Positions 39,058-47,525 of a stretch of DNA of 64,000 bases are shown here, piece by piece; the stretch's first letter is position 1; each line of letters opens with the position of its first letter. Location of the stretch: contig CADCDO010000001.1 of the NCBI GenBank assembly GCA_902800345.1, forward strand, positions 103,487-167,486. The letters are read 5' to 3'. A program made the translations under genes and the position numbers. The stretch comes from Fibrobacter succinogenes (GTDB lineage: Bacteria > Fibrobacterota > Fibrobacteria > Fibrobacterales > Fibrobacteraceae). Under the pieces are notes generated by a model that saw nothing but the letters and a program-made list of their open reading frames with translations, did not search any database and was not told the origin of the DNA.

Positions 39058-39741
39058 ATGGGTAAGAAAATATTCATATCGTACAAATATGCGGATGAAG
39101 ATGTTTATCCGCTTAAAGATCCGTTGCCCGAAATGTTTGAGCATACCACAGTTCGTGACTATGTTGACTTGTTACAGCGGTATTTCAATCAAACCGATGA
39201 TCTCAATAAAGCAGAGCGTGATGGTGAAGATTTATCAAATTATGATGAAGATACTATCTGGGAACTTTTAAAAGATCGAATTTTCGATAGTTCTACCACA
39301 ATTCTGTTGATATCTCCGAATATGAAGGAAGACCATAGAAGGGATTCGTCGCAATGGATTCCCTGGGAAATCTCGTATTCGCTCCGTCGAGTCACAAGGG
39401 ATGAACGAACTAGCCAATCCAATGCAATACTGGCTGTGGTTCTGCCTGACAGGCGTGGTTCATATTCATACTATTTGAATGAGCGTTCGTGCAACTATAA
39501 TTGCAGCTGTACGAGATACAATAACTATGTGACATTCGATATCGTTGCGAAGAACATGTTCAATCGTAGGCGTGTAAACGCCTCTCGGTGCTCAAATGGC
39601 GTTGTTATTCATAGCGGCGAGTCTTCGTATATCAAGGTTGTGAAGTGGGTGGATTTTGCAAAAGATCCGCAGAGCTATATAGATGCCGCAGCGTATATCA
39701 TGGAAAATATTGAAGATTATAACATTTCAGTGGAGGTGTAA
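39058..39741 (+). CDS. thsB: ThsB-like TIR protein (DUF1863 family)
   Basis: A 227-residue protein opening KKIFISYKYADEDV, the ThsB/DUF1863 TIR signature, with LLISPNM and WIPWEISYSL (probable catalytic Glu). A Cys-rich insert (CNYNCSC) follows the core. A start at 39031 inside the preceding gene has a closer ribosome site, but the ATG at 39058 matches the family start. The thsA gene starts 2 bases after its stop, so both are made together. Confidence 0.87.
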   Translation: MGKKIFISYKYADEDVYPLKDPLPEMFEHTTVRDYVDLLQRYFNQTDDLNKAERDGEDLSNYDEDTIWELLKDRIFDSSTTILLISPNMKEDHRRDSSQWIPWEISYSLRRVTRDERTSQSNAILAVVLPDRRGSYSYYLNERSCNYNCSCTRYNNYVTFDIVAKNMFNRRRVNASRCSNGVVIHSGESSYIKVVKWVDFAKDPQSYIDAAAYIMENIEDYNISVEV

Positions 39742-39743
39742 CA

Positions 39744-41150
39744 ATGATTTCTCCGAAAGACTTTAATCAGTTGGTTGAAAGAATCCGGCAAAATAACCTC
39801 GCTGTCTATATTGGGGCTGGTTTCTCCAAGAAATGTGGATTGGCTGATTGGTGCGGTCTAATGGATCCGCTAATTGAGTCTATTGGTATGAAACGCGATG
39901 CCCATTCGGACCTGATTTTATTTGCTCAGTATGTAAAGAATCAAAAGGGACGTAAGGTTATTGACGATGCCATTAGTACAGGCTTTTATGGAGGTTCTCT
40001 TTGTGACAATCAACGAGCCTTGGCGAAGCTGAATGTGTCAGAAGTTTGGACTACAAACTATGATTCGATGATTGAAAAAGGATTTGACGAGATTGGGAAA
40101 AAATACCGTGTTAAAGCCAAAGAAACTGATTTGGTTTTGAAGGACGAATGCGGGACTGTTCCTATTTATAAAATACACGGTGATTGGCAGGACCCCAGTA
40201 ATTGCATTCTTACCCAAACAGATTACGAAGACTACTTTAAAACTCGACAGAATTTTATTAATGCATTAAAAACATCGTTGTTGCAGAAAACATTTGTGTT
40301 TATGGGATTCAGCTTTAATGATCCAGACATCAAGTATGTTTTAGCAGAAATACGTCAATCGCTTCCTGAAGGTGAAATGCCCGAACATTACTGGATTGTG
40401 AAAAGTGATGATAAGGGTAGTCCCGAATATGACCGTAATATTGAAAATTTGAAGGCCATTTATAAAATTAACGCTATAGAAATAGATGACTTTGGTGATA
40501 TTCCAAAATTATTGGAAGAATTGCGTTATTACGCCAATAGAAAGAACATTTTTATTTCAGGCGCCTATCTACAAAATGATCCAAATGCTCGCGAAAAGGA
40601 TGGCTTTATTTCACCACTTGCGTCTAGGCTAGTTGAATCAGGTATGAAAATTTACTCTGGTTATGGTTTAGGGGTTGGCAGTGCTGTAATCTCCGGTGCA
40701 ATGAAAGTTGCCTATGACAAGAAAGATAATGAGAATTTGTCGAAATATCTTGACTTGCATCCATTCCCCCAGAATATTCCTGACCCTACCGAACGTAAGG
40801 AAAAATGGACCAAATACCGCAAGGATATGTGTGCTGAAACGGGTATTTTGATTGCACTTTACGGCTGTAAGTTGGATAAGGGTAAAGTTGTCAATTCTCC
40901 AGGCTGTAATGAAGAGTTTGAAATCGCTCATGATAATAAGTCTGTTATCGTTCCGATTGCCTCAACAGGATTTATGGCAGAAGAAATATTCAATAAAGTG
41001 ATTACTGATCCATCGTCTTATGGTTATAATACCTCAACACTTATTGAAAATTTGAAAAAGTTGAAAGTAATCGATCCTGTTGCTGAAACTGATAAATTAA
41101 TTGACGTTGTTTTAGCTATTGTTCAAGAATGTCAGGAATACAGGGGTTAG
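39744..41150 (+). CDS. thsA: ThsA, SIR2-SLOG NADase effector of Thoeris
   Basis: A 468-residue protein with an N-terminal SIR2 domain (YIGAGFSKK near residue 21, catalytic-type Asn105 in TTNYDS and His145 in KIHGDW) and a C-terminal SLOG domain (ISGAYLQND, YSGYGLGVGSAV, CNEEFEIA). The 40-residue spacing of Asn and His equals that of Bacillus cereus ThsA. On binding the TIR-made signal, ThsA degrades NAD and aborts infection. It is flanked on both sides by TIR genes with gaps of 2-3 bases, a textbook Thoeris operon with several sensors. Confidence 0.95.
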   Translation: MISPKDFNQLVERIRQNNLAVYIGAGFSKKCGLADWCGLMDPLIESIGMKRDAHSDLILFAQYVKNQKGRKVIDDAISTGFYGGSLCDNQRALAKLNVSEVWTTNYDSMIEKGFDEIGKKYRVKAKETDLVLKDECGTVPIYKIHGDWQDPSNCILTQTDYEDYFKTRQNFINALKTSLLQKTFVFMGFSFNDPDIKYVLAEIRQSLPEGEMPEHYWIVKSDDKGSPEYDRNIENLKAIYKINAIEIDDFGDIPKLLEELRYYANRKNIFISGAYLQNDPNAREKDGFISPLASRLVESGMKIYSGYGLGVGSAVISGAMKVAYDKKDNENLSKYLDLHPFPQNIPDPTERKEKWTKYRKDMCAETGILIALYGCKLDKGKVVNSPGCNEEFEIAHDNKSVIVPIASTGFMAEEIFNKVITDPSSYGYNTSTLIENLKKLKVIDPVAETDKLIDVVLAIVQECQEYRG

Positions 41151-41153
41151 GCT

Positions 41154-41657
41154 ATGCAACAGAAAAAGAGGCAAGTATTCTTTAGCTTTCATTATGATGC
41201 AGATGTATGGCGAGCTGGACAAATTCGAAATATGGGCGTGGTGGATAATTCATCAACCTTCAGTGATAATGATTGGGAAGAAGTAAAAAAGAAAAGTGAA
41301 CTAGCGATTAAACGATGGATTAATTCCCAAATGGCAATGCGCTCTTGTTTGGTCCTTTTGATAGGTGAGGATACTTGGACTCGCAATTGGGTGGATTACG
41401 AAATTCAAAAGGCTTACGAATTAAAAAAAGGAATTGTTGGTATATATGTTCATAAACTGAAAGATGAAAATGGTAACCAATCGGAGAGAGGCTTAAATCC
41501 TTTAGACCTTAGTTTTGCCGATGATGGAGAGCCTTTGTCAAAATATGTACGGACATTTGATTCGAGGTGTGTTACAAGTACTTATGTGTATCGAGATATT
41601 GAAGATAACTTGTCTGATTTAATTGAAGATGCTATTGAGGATGCTGGAACCTATTAA
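41154..41657 (+). CDS. thsB: Second ThsB-like TIR protein (DUF1863 family)
   Basis: A 167-residue protein: RQVFFSFHYDADVWRAGQ at the start, LVLLIGEDTWTRNWVDYEI with the probable catalytic Glu, then a strand IVGIYVHKL. It starts 3 bases after thsA. It belongs to the short ThsB group, differing from the longer 39058 protein, so the two may sense different phage signals. The HNH gene begins only 8 bases after its stop, so the Thoeris module abuts the HNH start exactly. Confidence 0.9.
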   Translation: MQQKKRQVFFSFHYDADVWRAGQIRNMGVVDNSSTFSDNDWEEVKKKSELAIKRWINSQMAMRSCLVLLIGEDTWTRNWVDYEIQKAYELKKGIVGIYVHKLKDENGNQSERGLNPLDLSFADDGEPLSKYVRTFDSRCVTSTYVYRDIEDNLSDLIEDAIEDAGTY

Positions 41658-41665
41658 TAACGCCT

Positions 41666-42418
41666 ATGACCTTCACTGAACGAGAACTGATAAAAAAGGC
41701 CGGAGCCGATAGCGGCTGGAGCATCGTGGAATCCGATGGCCCGGATACCGTCACTCTTGGTAGCGCTTCGCATAACGAACGTACTTCAGTCAAGTGTTGT
41801 GCCCACGAAATGGATGTGACCTTTACCGCCTTGTTCAATGAAGCCGAACTCCGTATTACCGGAGCCTTCGATATCGTCGGTCAAGAAATTGTTGTTCGCG
41901 AACGTGAATATGAGTCGCTTCGCCGTGTACTACGCCGTATGCAAGAACTGTTCATAGCCTTGCCGCCGACACCGATAGAAATCTATAATACCCGCTGGCA
42001 ACAAATCGTTGCCGCTGGACTTGACGCAACCGAAACCGAGGAAACCGTCAAGCAGCGTGTCGGTCAAGATGTATATCGTGAAGCCCTAATGAACTACTGG
42101 AAAGGTGCTTGTGCAGTTACCAACTGCACAATTCCAGAAATTCTTCGCGCCAGTCACGCGAAGCCGTGGAAGGATTGTAGCTCCGCCGAAGAACGCCTCG
42201 ACGTGTACAATGGATTCCTTCTAAGCGCCAACTTGGACGCACTCTTCGATAAGGGACTAATCGCCTTCGACGATGACGGTAATATAATGCAATCGTCTCA
42301 ACTGAATGAATCGAACCTGAAAAGAGTAGGCATCTATCCCGATATGCGCCTTCGCTGGATAGACGCCCATCACTTGCCTTATCTAAAATACCACCGCGAA
42401 CATGTGTGGAAGGAGTGA
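41666..42418 (+). CDS. HNH endonuclease, likely partner of the helicase-methylase system
   Basis: A 250-residue protein with an N-terminal domain of about 130 residues and a C-terminal HNH_2-type nuclease (CAVTNC, ASHAKPWKD, NGFLLSANLDALFD). GC content and codon use match the methylase and helicases, not the AT-rich Thoeris genes just upstream. Two truncated copies of its 5' end lie at 36097 and 38339. It was therefore probably once adjacent to the methylase and displaced by inserted modules. DNA cleavage of unmodified phage DNA is a plausible role. Confidence 0.88.
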   Translation: MTFTERELIKKAGADSGWSIVESDGPDTVTLGSASHNERTSVKCCAHEMDVTFTALFNEAELRITGAFDIVGQEIVVREREYESLRRVLRRMQELFIALPPTPIEIYNTRWQQIVAAGLDATETEETVKQRVGQDVYREALMNYWKGACAVTNCTIPEILRASHAKPWKDCSSAEERLDVYNGFLLSANLDALFDKGLIAFDDDGNIMQSSQLNESNLKRVGIYPDMRLRWIDAHHLPYLKYHREHVWKE

Positions 42419-42496
42419 CATAAGCTACTATATCTATTGTATGTCCCCCAAAAAAGTGATTAAGTAAAATAGGATTAAACAGTTGAGGATTCAATT

Positions 42497-44557
42497 ATGG
42501 ATGCAGGGAAAAGAACATTAAATGACATTTTCAATGGGAATCGAATTCTTGATATTCCGTTCTTTCAGCGCTCGTATGTATGGGATGAGCCACAATGGAG
42601 TCGATTCCTGGATGATATGGAATTGATTACGGAGCGTAATACTATTCATTTTTTAGGCTCTGTTATTCTAAAACAAACCTTGACTCCATCAGACAGTAAA
42701 GCTGGTGATGTTAGAATATTGATTGACGGCCAGCAACGGTTAACCACGTTTAATATCTTTTTTAAGGTATTGGGCTTAATTAAGGATGATAAGTTTTTGA
42801 AAAATATTTTTAGACTTCAACGACATGACGAATGTTTGGCTTTACAGCACAATCATAATGACATTGAAGCATTTGAAAGAATTATGAATTTAGACAAACT
42901 GGAGGATTTGTCTGAAAAAAAGGACTCTATATCCAAGGCTTATACCTATTTCAAAGATCATATTGACGTATCAAAACTTGATGATCAGAAGATTCTCAAT
43001 AATGTTCTTTTTGTTGGTATTGATGTTGGTGAGAATGAGAATGAACAACAAATATTTGATACAATTAACTCTTTGGGAGTTTCCCTTACCACAGCAGAAC
43101 TGTTAAAGAATTATTTCTTTAATAGGGATGTGGCTTCTTATAAAGAATATTGGGAAGAAGTATTTGAAAAAGATGAGGATGAAAAAAATTATTGGGACAA
43201 ATTTATTACTACAGGTCGTATAAAGCGTTCCATAATTGATATATTCTTCTATGCTTTCTTGCAGATTAAAATTCAGGAAAATGAAGCTGTTTTATCTGAT
43301 GACAAGATTGCATTTTCTAGAGTTGACGATCTTTTTGAGTCCTATAAAAGCTATATAAAAAAATATAATGTTGATAAGACGCAACTATTGGAGAATGTAA
43401 AAGAATATGCCTTAATCTTTAGAAAGAATATAGATGATTCTGTTCTTAATCGGGATCTTACTAATAAGTCCGGCCTTGATCGAATAAATGGATTGATTTT
43501 CGGGATGGATTGCACAACTCTTATTCCGTATGTCCTTTATTTATTGAAAAATCAGAATAATACAGATGAGTGTAATGCGATATTTGATTATTTAGAAGCG
43601 TATTTGATGCGTCGTATAATTGTCCATGCGACAAATAAAAATTACAATCAATTATTCCTTCGATTTATACCCAGGAAATTACTTACTAGAGAAGATGTTG
43701 TTGATTTTATTGATGAGCAATTGGAAACGGGAAATTACATGCCTAATGATCAAGAAATTAGGTATGAAATAGATAATCATGTCTTTATAAATAAAATTGC
43801 TACAGGTATTCTGTATTATCTGGAATCAAAAATTAGGGATAGAAAAAAGTCATCTACGCTATTACTTGGTCTGAATGGCTATAGCCTTGAGCATATGATG
43901 CCGAAGAAGTGGAGAAATCATTGGTCCTCCCCAGAGCATCCAGAAGAAAGAGATAGAAAACTTAAATTATTAGGTAATTTAACTATAATAACTCAAAGTT
44001 TAAATACGTCAATTCGTGATGCGGAATGGAAAGTAAAGCTTGCTGGTAAGGGGGATAATAATGGCCTTATGCAAAATGCAAGTGGTATTACCATCACAAC
44101 TGATTATTTGAAACTTGAAGACTGGAATGAAATTGAAATTCAAAAAAGGGCGGATTTCTTATATAGCAAAATTGTCGATGTGTGGAAAGTTGAAAATCCC
44201 AAGCCCTTTTATGATGAAAAACATCCAAAAAAATCAGATGAAGAGATTGTTCGTTTTGTCTGGGGTGAGTTGAAAAAAATGGCTGCGGAAAAAAGATGCT
44301 GTTGCTATTCTGAATTACGTGATAAAATATGTGACGAATTTGAGCATCATTATTCTTGTCAAAATATGAGACTTTTCCTGTTGCCAATCAATGATTATTG
44401 TGAGAAAAATGGTCTCCCGAAATTAAATATGCTCGTTGTTAGTAAAACGTCAAAGAAGCCTGGGGCTGGATTGCATTTGGATGAAAATGCTGATCTGGAG
44501 TCCTTGCTGCAGCAGGTTTTTGATTATGACTGGAATTCGGTAGGCGAAATGGTCTAG
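42497..44557 (+). CDS. GmrSD-type fused restriction enzyme (DUF262-DUF1524)
   Basis: A 686-residue protein. The N-terminal DUF262 (GmrS-like) domain has IPFFQRSYVWDEPQW and the nucleotide-binding motif DGQQRLTT at residues 77-84. The C-terminal DUF1524 (GmrD-like) nuclease has LEHMMPKKW with His466. An extra region of about 110 residues follows the nuclease. GmrSD enzymes cut modified phage DNA using NTP. AT-rich, with a GAGGATTCAATT ribosome site. It lies 78 bases after the HNH gene and stands alone. Confidence 0.92.
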   Translation: MDAGKRTLNDIFNGNRILDIPFFQRSYVWDEPQWSRFLDDMELITERNTIHFLGSVILKQTLTPSDSKAGDVRILIDGQQRLTTFNIFFKVLGLIKDDKFLKNIFRLQRHDECLALQHNHNDIEAFERIMNLDKLEDLSEKKDSISKAYTYFKDHIDVSKLDDQKILNNVLFVGIDVGENENEQQIFDTINSLGVSLTTAELLKNYFFNRDVASYKEYWEEVFEKDEDEKNYWDKFITTGRIKRSIIDIFFYAFLQIKIQENEAVLSDDKIAFSRVDDLFESYKSYIKKYNVDKTQLLENVKEYALIFRKNIDDSVLNRDLTNKSGLDRINGLIFGMDCTTLIPYVLYLLKNQNNTDECNAIFDYLEAYLMRRIIVHATNKNYNQLFLRFIPRKLLTREDVVDFIDEQLETGNYMPNDQEIRYEIDNHVFINKIATGILYYLESKIRDRKKSSTLLLGLNGYSLEHMMPKKWRNHWSSPEHPEERDRKLKLLGNLTIITQSLNTSIRDAEWKVKLAGKGDNNGLMQNASGITITTDYLKLEDWNEIEIQKRADFLYSKIVDVWKVENPKPFYDEKHPKKSDEEIVRFVWGELKKMAAEKRCCCYSELRDKICDEFEHHYSCQNMRLFLLPINDYCEKNGLPKLNMLVVSKTSKKPGAGLHLDENADLESLLQQVFDYDWNSVGEMV

Positions 44558-44697
44558 ATTGCTGTGGGGAATATATTTTTTATTACTTTGTGCAACAATT
44601 TTTTAATTATCTCAATGGTAATAATTAATTTATATATTGTTAGGCGTGTACATCAAATCAATTGAATATTAAAACGTAAAAACGGAGTCTTTTCAGA

Positions 44698-45636
44698 ATG
44701 TTTAGGGCATATGCTTTGGATTTAGATAGCATTACTTCTCTGATTGAGAATGAATCTTGCGAATCAATATATGAAGAGGTTGATCGAGAGAAGATAAATT
44801 CCTCTTTAAAAGATATTTTAAAACAGAAATCAAAATCTTTGAACGGGAAAAAGTTGATGGATCTTTTTTTTCCTTCTAAAAATTGTCCTGTTTTTTTATC
44901 TCATTCAGGGCTTGACGATAAAAGGGTTACGCAGTTTTCGCAATGGTTGAAGAGAAATTTTGAAATAAATTCATTTATTGATTCTGATTTATGGGGTTGC
45001 ATAACCGATTTGCAACGGGAAATAGATTTGCAAGGTAAAACAAATGCCGGAACTGAGGAGCAAACATCTCGGTATGTACAATCGAAATGTTCGGGAATCG
45101 CTTTTGACTATACAGAAAGAAATTACAATACCGCTAATGTTCATATTATGCTTTGTCATGCGCTAACGCAGATGATTGATTCGGCAGAATGTTTTATTTT
45201 TTTGGGCTCATCTAATTCGTATTCTGAACAGGGTGGAGACAAGGGGACATTTTCCCCCTGGATTTTCCACGAATTATCTACAACAAATGTAATAAGAAAA
45301 AAGATAATCAGAAAAACAGTACCAAATATGCTCCCTGAATTAAGATTAATTTTGAATGAAGGTGCTGGCCAGGAGAGGAAAGATAATTTTTTCTATCCGA
45401 CACCTTTGGAAAGACATGCTCTTTTGAAAGAGGCTGATTTGAAGAATTGGGTTCAAGGAATGTCTTGTTCAGGCCCCTACAATAGTTGGTGTATAGAGCA
45501 AGCCGCTCGTTTTTGTAATGACGTTGCTGATGGGATGAATAATGCCAAAGAAAAATGGGAAAAGGCTTTGAATTGGCTATATCAGAATTGTTATAATAAA
45601 GTTGTAAATGACGAAATAAGAGGTACTCACAAATGA
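44698..45636 (+). CDS. TIR-domain protein paired with a membrane protein
   Basis: A 312-residue protein. After about 60 helical residues a TIR-like domain begins at CPVFLSHSGLDD, continues with NSFIDSD and CFIFLGSSNS, and reaches SPWIFHEL with a probable catalytic Glu. A long insert separates strands one and two, and a helical C-terminus follows. The next gene starts 4 bases inside its end (ATGA), so TIR and membrane protein form a pair, perhaps an NAD-signalling or abortive-infection unit. AT-rich codons suggest recent transfer. Confidence 0.78.
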   Translation: MFRAYALDLDSITSLIENESCESIYEEVDREKINSSLKDILKQKSKSLNGKKLMDLFFPSKNCPVFLSHSGLDDKRVTQFSQWLKRNFEINSFIDSDLWGCITDLQREIDLQGKTNAGTEEQTSRYVQSKCSGIAFDYTERNYNTANVHIMLCHALTQMIDSAECFIFLGSSNSYSEQGGDKGTFSPWIFHELSTTNVIRKKIIRKTVPNMLPELRLILNEGAGQERKDNFFYPTPLERHALLKEADLKNWVQGMSCSGPYNSWCIEQAARFCNDVADGMNNAKEKWEKALNWLYQNCYNKVVNDEIRGTHK

Positions 45637-46280
45637 AAGAATTTACAGAAGATCAAAGAAGGCATATTGATATTATTGAAGCAATTATAACTCGAATGAG
45701 TGAAAACTCCAAGCAAATGAAGGCGTGGTGTATAGCACTCGTTTCGGGACTAATCGGCGTTTCTTTTACGATAAAAATATTATGGCTTTGTTTTATCGCT
45801 GTGTTGGCTGTTATAGTTTTTTGCTATCTGGATGCTTTTTATTTAAAGCTTGAAAGGTGCTTTAGACGTTTATATAACGATGTTGTTGGTATCGGGAATG
45901 ACAGGCAACCGCCTAAAAAGGTGAAATTGTATGATACATCTATAGGAGAGTATGAAAAAAATGTGACTATAAAATCTGCATGTGAATCTTCTAGTATTAG
46001 ACCTTTTTATATTGGGATGCTTGGGGGAGTGATTTTATTATCTGGATTAGCATTTTTCATTGAATGCAAAGATGATGGCGAAAAAATAAAACTAACAAAT
46101 GATTCCTTTAGTTTGAAAGTTGAAAAACCCTTGGATGTAAAATTAAAAGAGTTTGATTCTTTAAAAATCAACATAAATAAAATTGATTCGTTGATTGTTA
46201 AAATTGAAGAATTAAAAAGAATCAATATGCAAATTATTGATACGGTAAAGACTAAAAGTTTTCTCAAAAAAGGAAAATAA
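45633..46280 (+). CDS. Membrane protein co-translated with the TIR gene
   Basis: A 215-residue protein with the opening HIDIIEAIITRMSENS, two close membrane segments (about residues 29-45 and 49-70), a cytoplasmic stretch, a third segment (about 124-144) and a charged coiled-coil-like tail. The opening is seen in many small membrane proteins beside bacterial immune genes. It may be the membrane-damaging effector or anchor of the TIR partner. Start overlaps the TIR stop. No enzyme motif is visible. Confidence 0.75.
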   Translation: MKEFTEDQRRHIDIIEAIITRMSENSKQMKAWCIALVSGLIGVSFTIKILWLCFIAVLAVIVFCYLDAFYLKLERCFRRLYNDVVGIGNDRQPPKKVKLYDTSIGEYEKNVTIKSACESSSIRPFYIGMLGGVILLSGLAFFIECKDDGEKIKLTNDSFSLKVEKPLDVKLKEFDSLKININKIDSLIVKIEELKRINMQIIDTVKTKSFLKKGK

Positions 46281-46340
46281 TTTAGAACAATATGTTAAAC
46301 AAAAATCTAATAGAAATACAATAAAAATAGGATTCTCTTT

Positions 46341-47369
46341 ATGTGTGAAATACAAGAAAATGTTGATTCCCTAATTAAAAGAATTGATAAAATTAATGCG
46401 CACAATCTTCAAGAGGTCTATGATTTTTACAGTAAATATCGTAATTCCTTTAACGACGATGATGTTAAAAAAGCGAATAAAAGAAATCCCTCCCTTAAAA
46501 ATGCGTATGAGAAGCTAAATCAAAAAATAAAACAGATAAATAGTGGAATAGATAATGGACGTAAAACAAAGATTTTTTTATCACATAGTCATGAAGATTT
46601 TGAATATACATATCGTATAGCTGTTTACTTGAAAAGCAATTATAATGTTGATATTTATATTGATGAACTTGATTCTTTTATGCCTTTATCGACAAATTCA
46701 GTTACGGCCAAAAAGATAATTAAGAAAATTAGAGAATGTGATAGATTTATTTTTGTGGGTACAAAAAATTCATTCAGTTCAAAGTGGTGCAATTGGGAAT
46801 TAGGCCTTGCTCATTTTAAAAATGCACAAGGTCATTTAGCCTTCTTTGTAATGAATGATTACCCTGAAAAAAATGGGAAATATCGAGACAATGAGTATGT
46901 AGAGCTATACCCTTTTGTTTGGGATAAAAAAATTCTAAAAATAGAGTCTAATGAAGAGGAATTGTTTGTTGGATATTACAAAGATTTTGACAACAAGAAT
47001 TCATTCGTTCCCTTGACAGAATGGTTGAGGAATGATAAATCTTTTTTTGAAAAAGATAGTGCGTTGATTAACGAGAAAAAAACGTTTGCTGCTTTTTACT
47101 TTTCAAAATTCAGAGATGCTGCAAAGGTTGCTTTGGGCTATAGAACTTTCTCGGAAGCCTTTTCAGATATAGCTCTTCGTATTGGGGGCCATAATAACAC
47201 TTATCTACCTTGGCGCCGCTATGAATTTGATGTTTTTTTTGAAAATAGACAAAGAGGTGTTGTCGATCCCCGAACGCCAAGAAGAGTGTTGGATGCCTAT
47301 AATCAATGGGATGGGAAAACGATGGATGAGCTTACTCGAGAGATGCTTGAAATGATTGGAAGGCGATAA
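46341..47369 (+). CDS. TIR-domain protein with C-terminal extension
   Basis: A 342-residue protein: helical N-terminus to residue 75, a TIR domain from KIFLSHSHEDFEY through YIDELDSF to KWCNWELGL (probable catalytic Glu), and about 100 further residues that I cannot assign, ending in FENRQRGVVD and a helical tail. Its TIR core resembles the Thoeris-linked 38459 protein (both have the WCNWELG block and similar spacing). It follows the membrane-protein gene by 60 bases with its own AGGA ribosome site, so it may be a third member of that unit. Confidence 0.78.
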   Translation: MCEIQENVDSLIKRIDKINAHNLQEVYDFYSKYRNSFNDDDVKKANKRNPSLKNAYEKLNQKIKQINSGIDNGRKTKIFLSHSHEDFEYTYRIAVYLKSNYNVDIYIDELDSFMPLSTNSVTAKKIIKKIRECDRFIFVGTKNSFSSKWCNWELGLAHFKNAQGHLAFFVMNDYPEKNGKYRDNEYVELYPFVWDKKILKIESNEEELFVGYYKDFDNKNSFVPLTEWLRNDKSFFEKDSALINEKKTFAAFYFSKFRDAAKVALGYRTFSEAFSDIALRIGGHNNTYLPWRRYEFDVFFENRQRGVVDPRTPRRVLDAYNQWDGKTMDELTREMLEMIGRR

Positions 47370-47433
47370 AAAGAGATTACGTGTTGTTAAAAAAAATGGT
47401 GCTGAATCTCCAGGTTTGCAGACATTTTTTTCT

Positions 47434-47525
47434 TATTTCTGCCTCATCTTTCCACCGACAAAATACCATTAGGAACGCGCCAGCGGCTACGCTGCCGACT
47501 TTCTTGAGTTTGCTTCAAAATTTTT
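47434..47525 (-). pseudogene. Truncated 3' copy of the zinc-ribbon gene
   Basis: About 90 bases align with the last 25 codons of the gene at 48623-48808 (LKKV-G-VAAGA and VGGKMR-K are recognisable), with one inserted base and roughly a quarter of positions changed. It has no start and no ribosome site. It abuts the 3' end of the DUF3883 gene, so that gene is flanked by a full and a partial copy. Confidence 0.75.
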
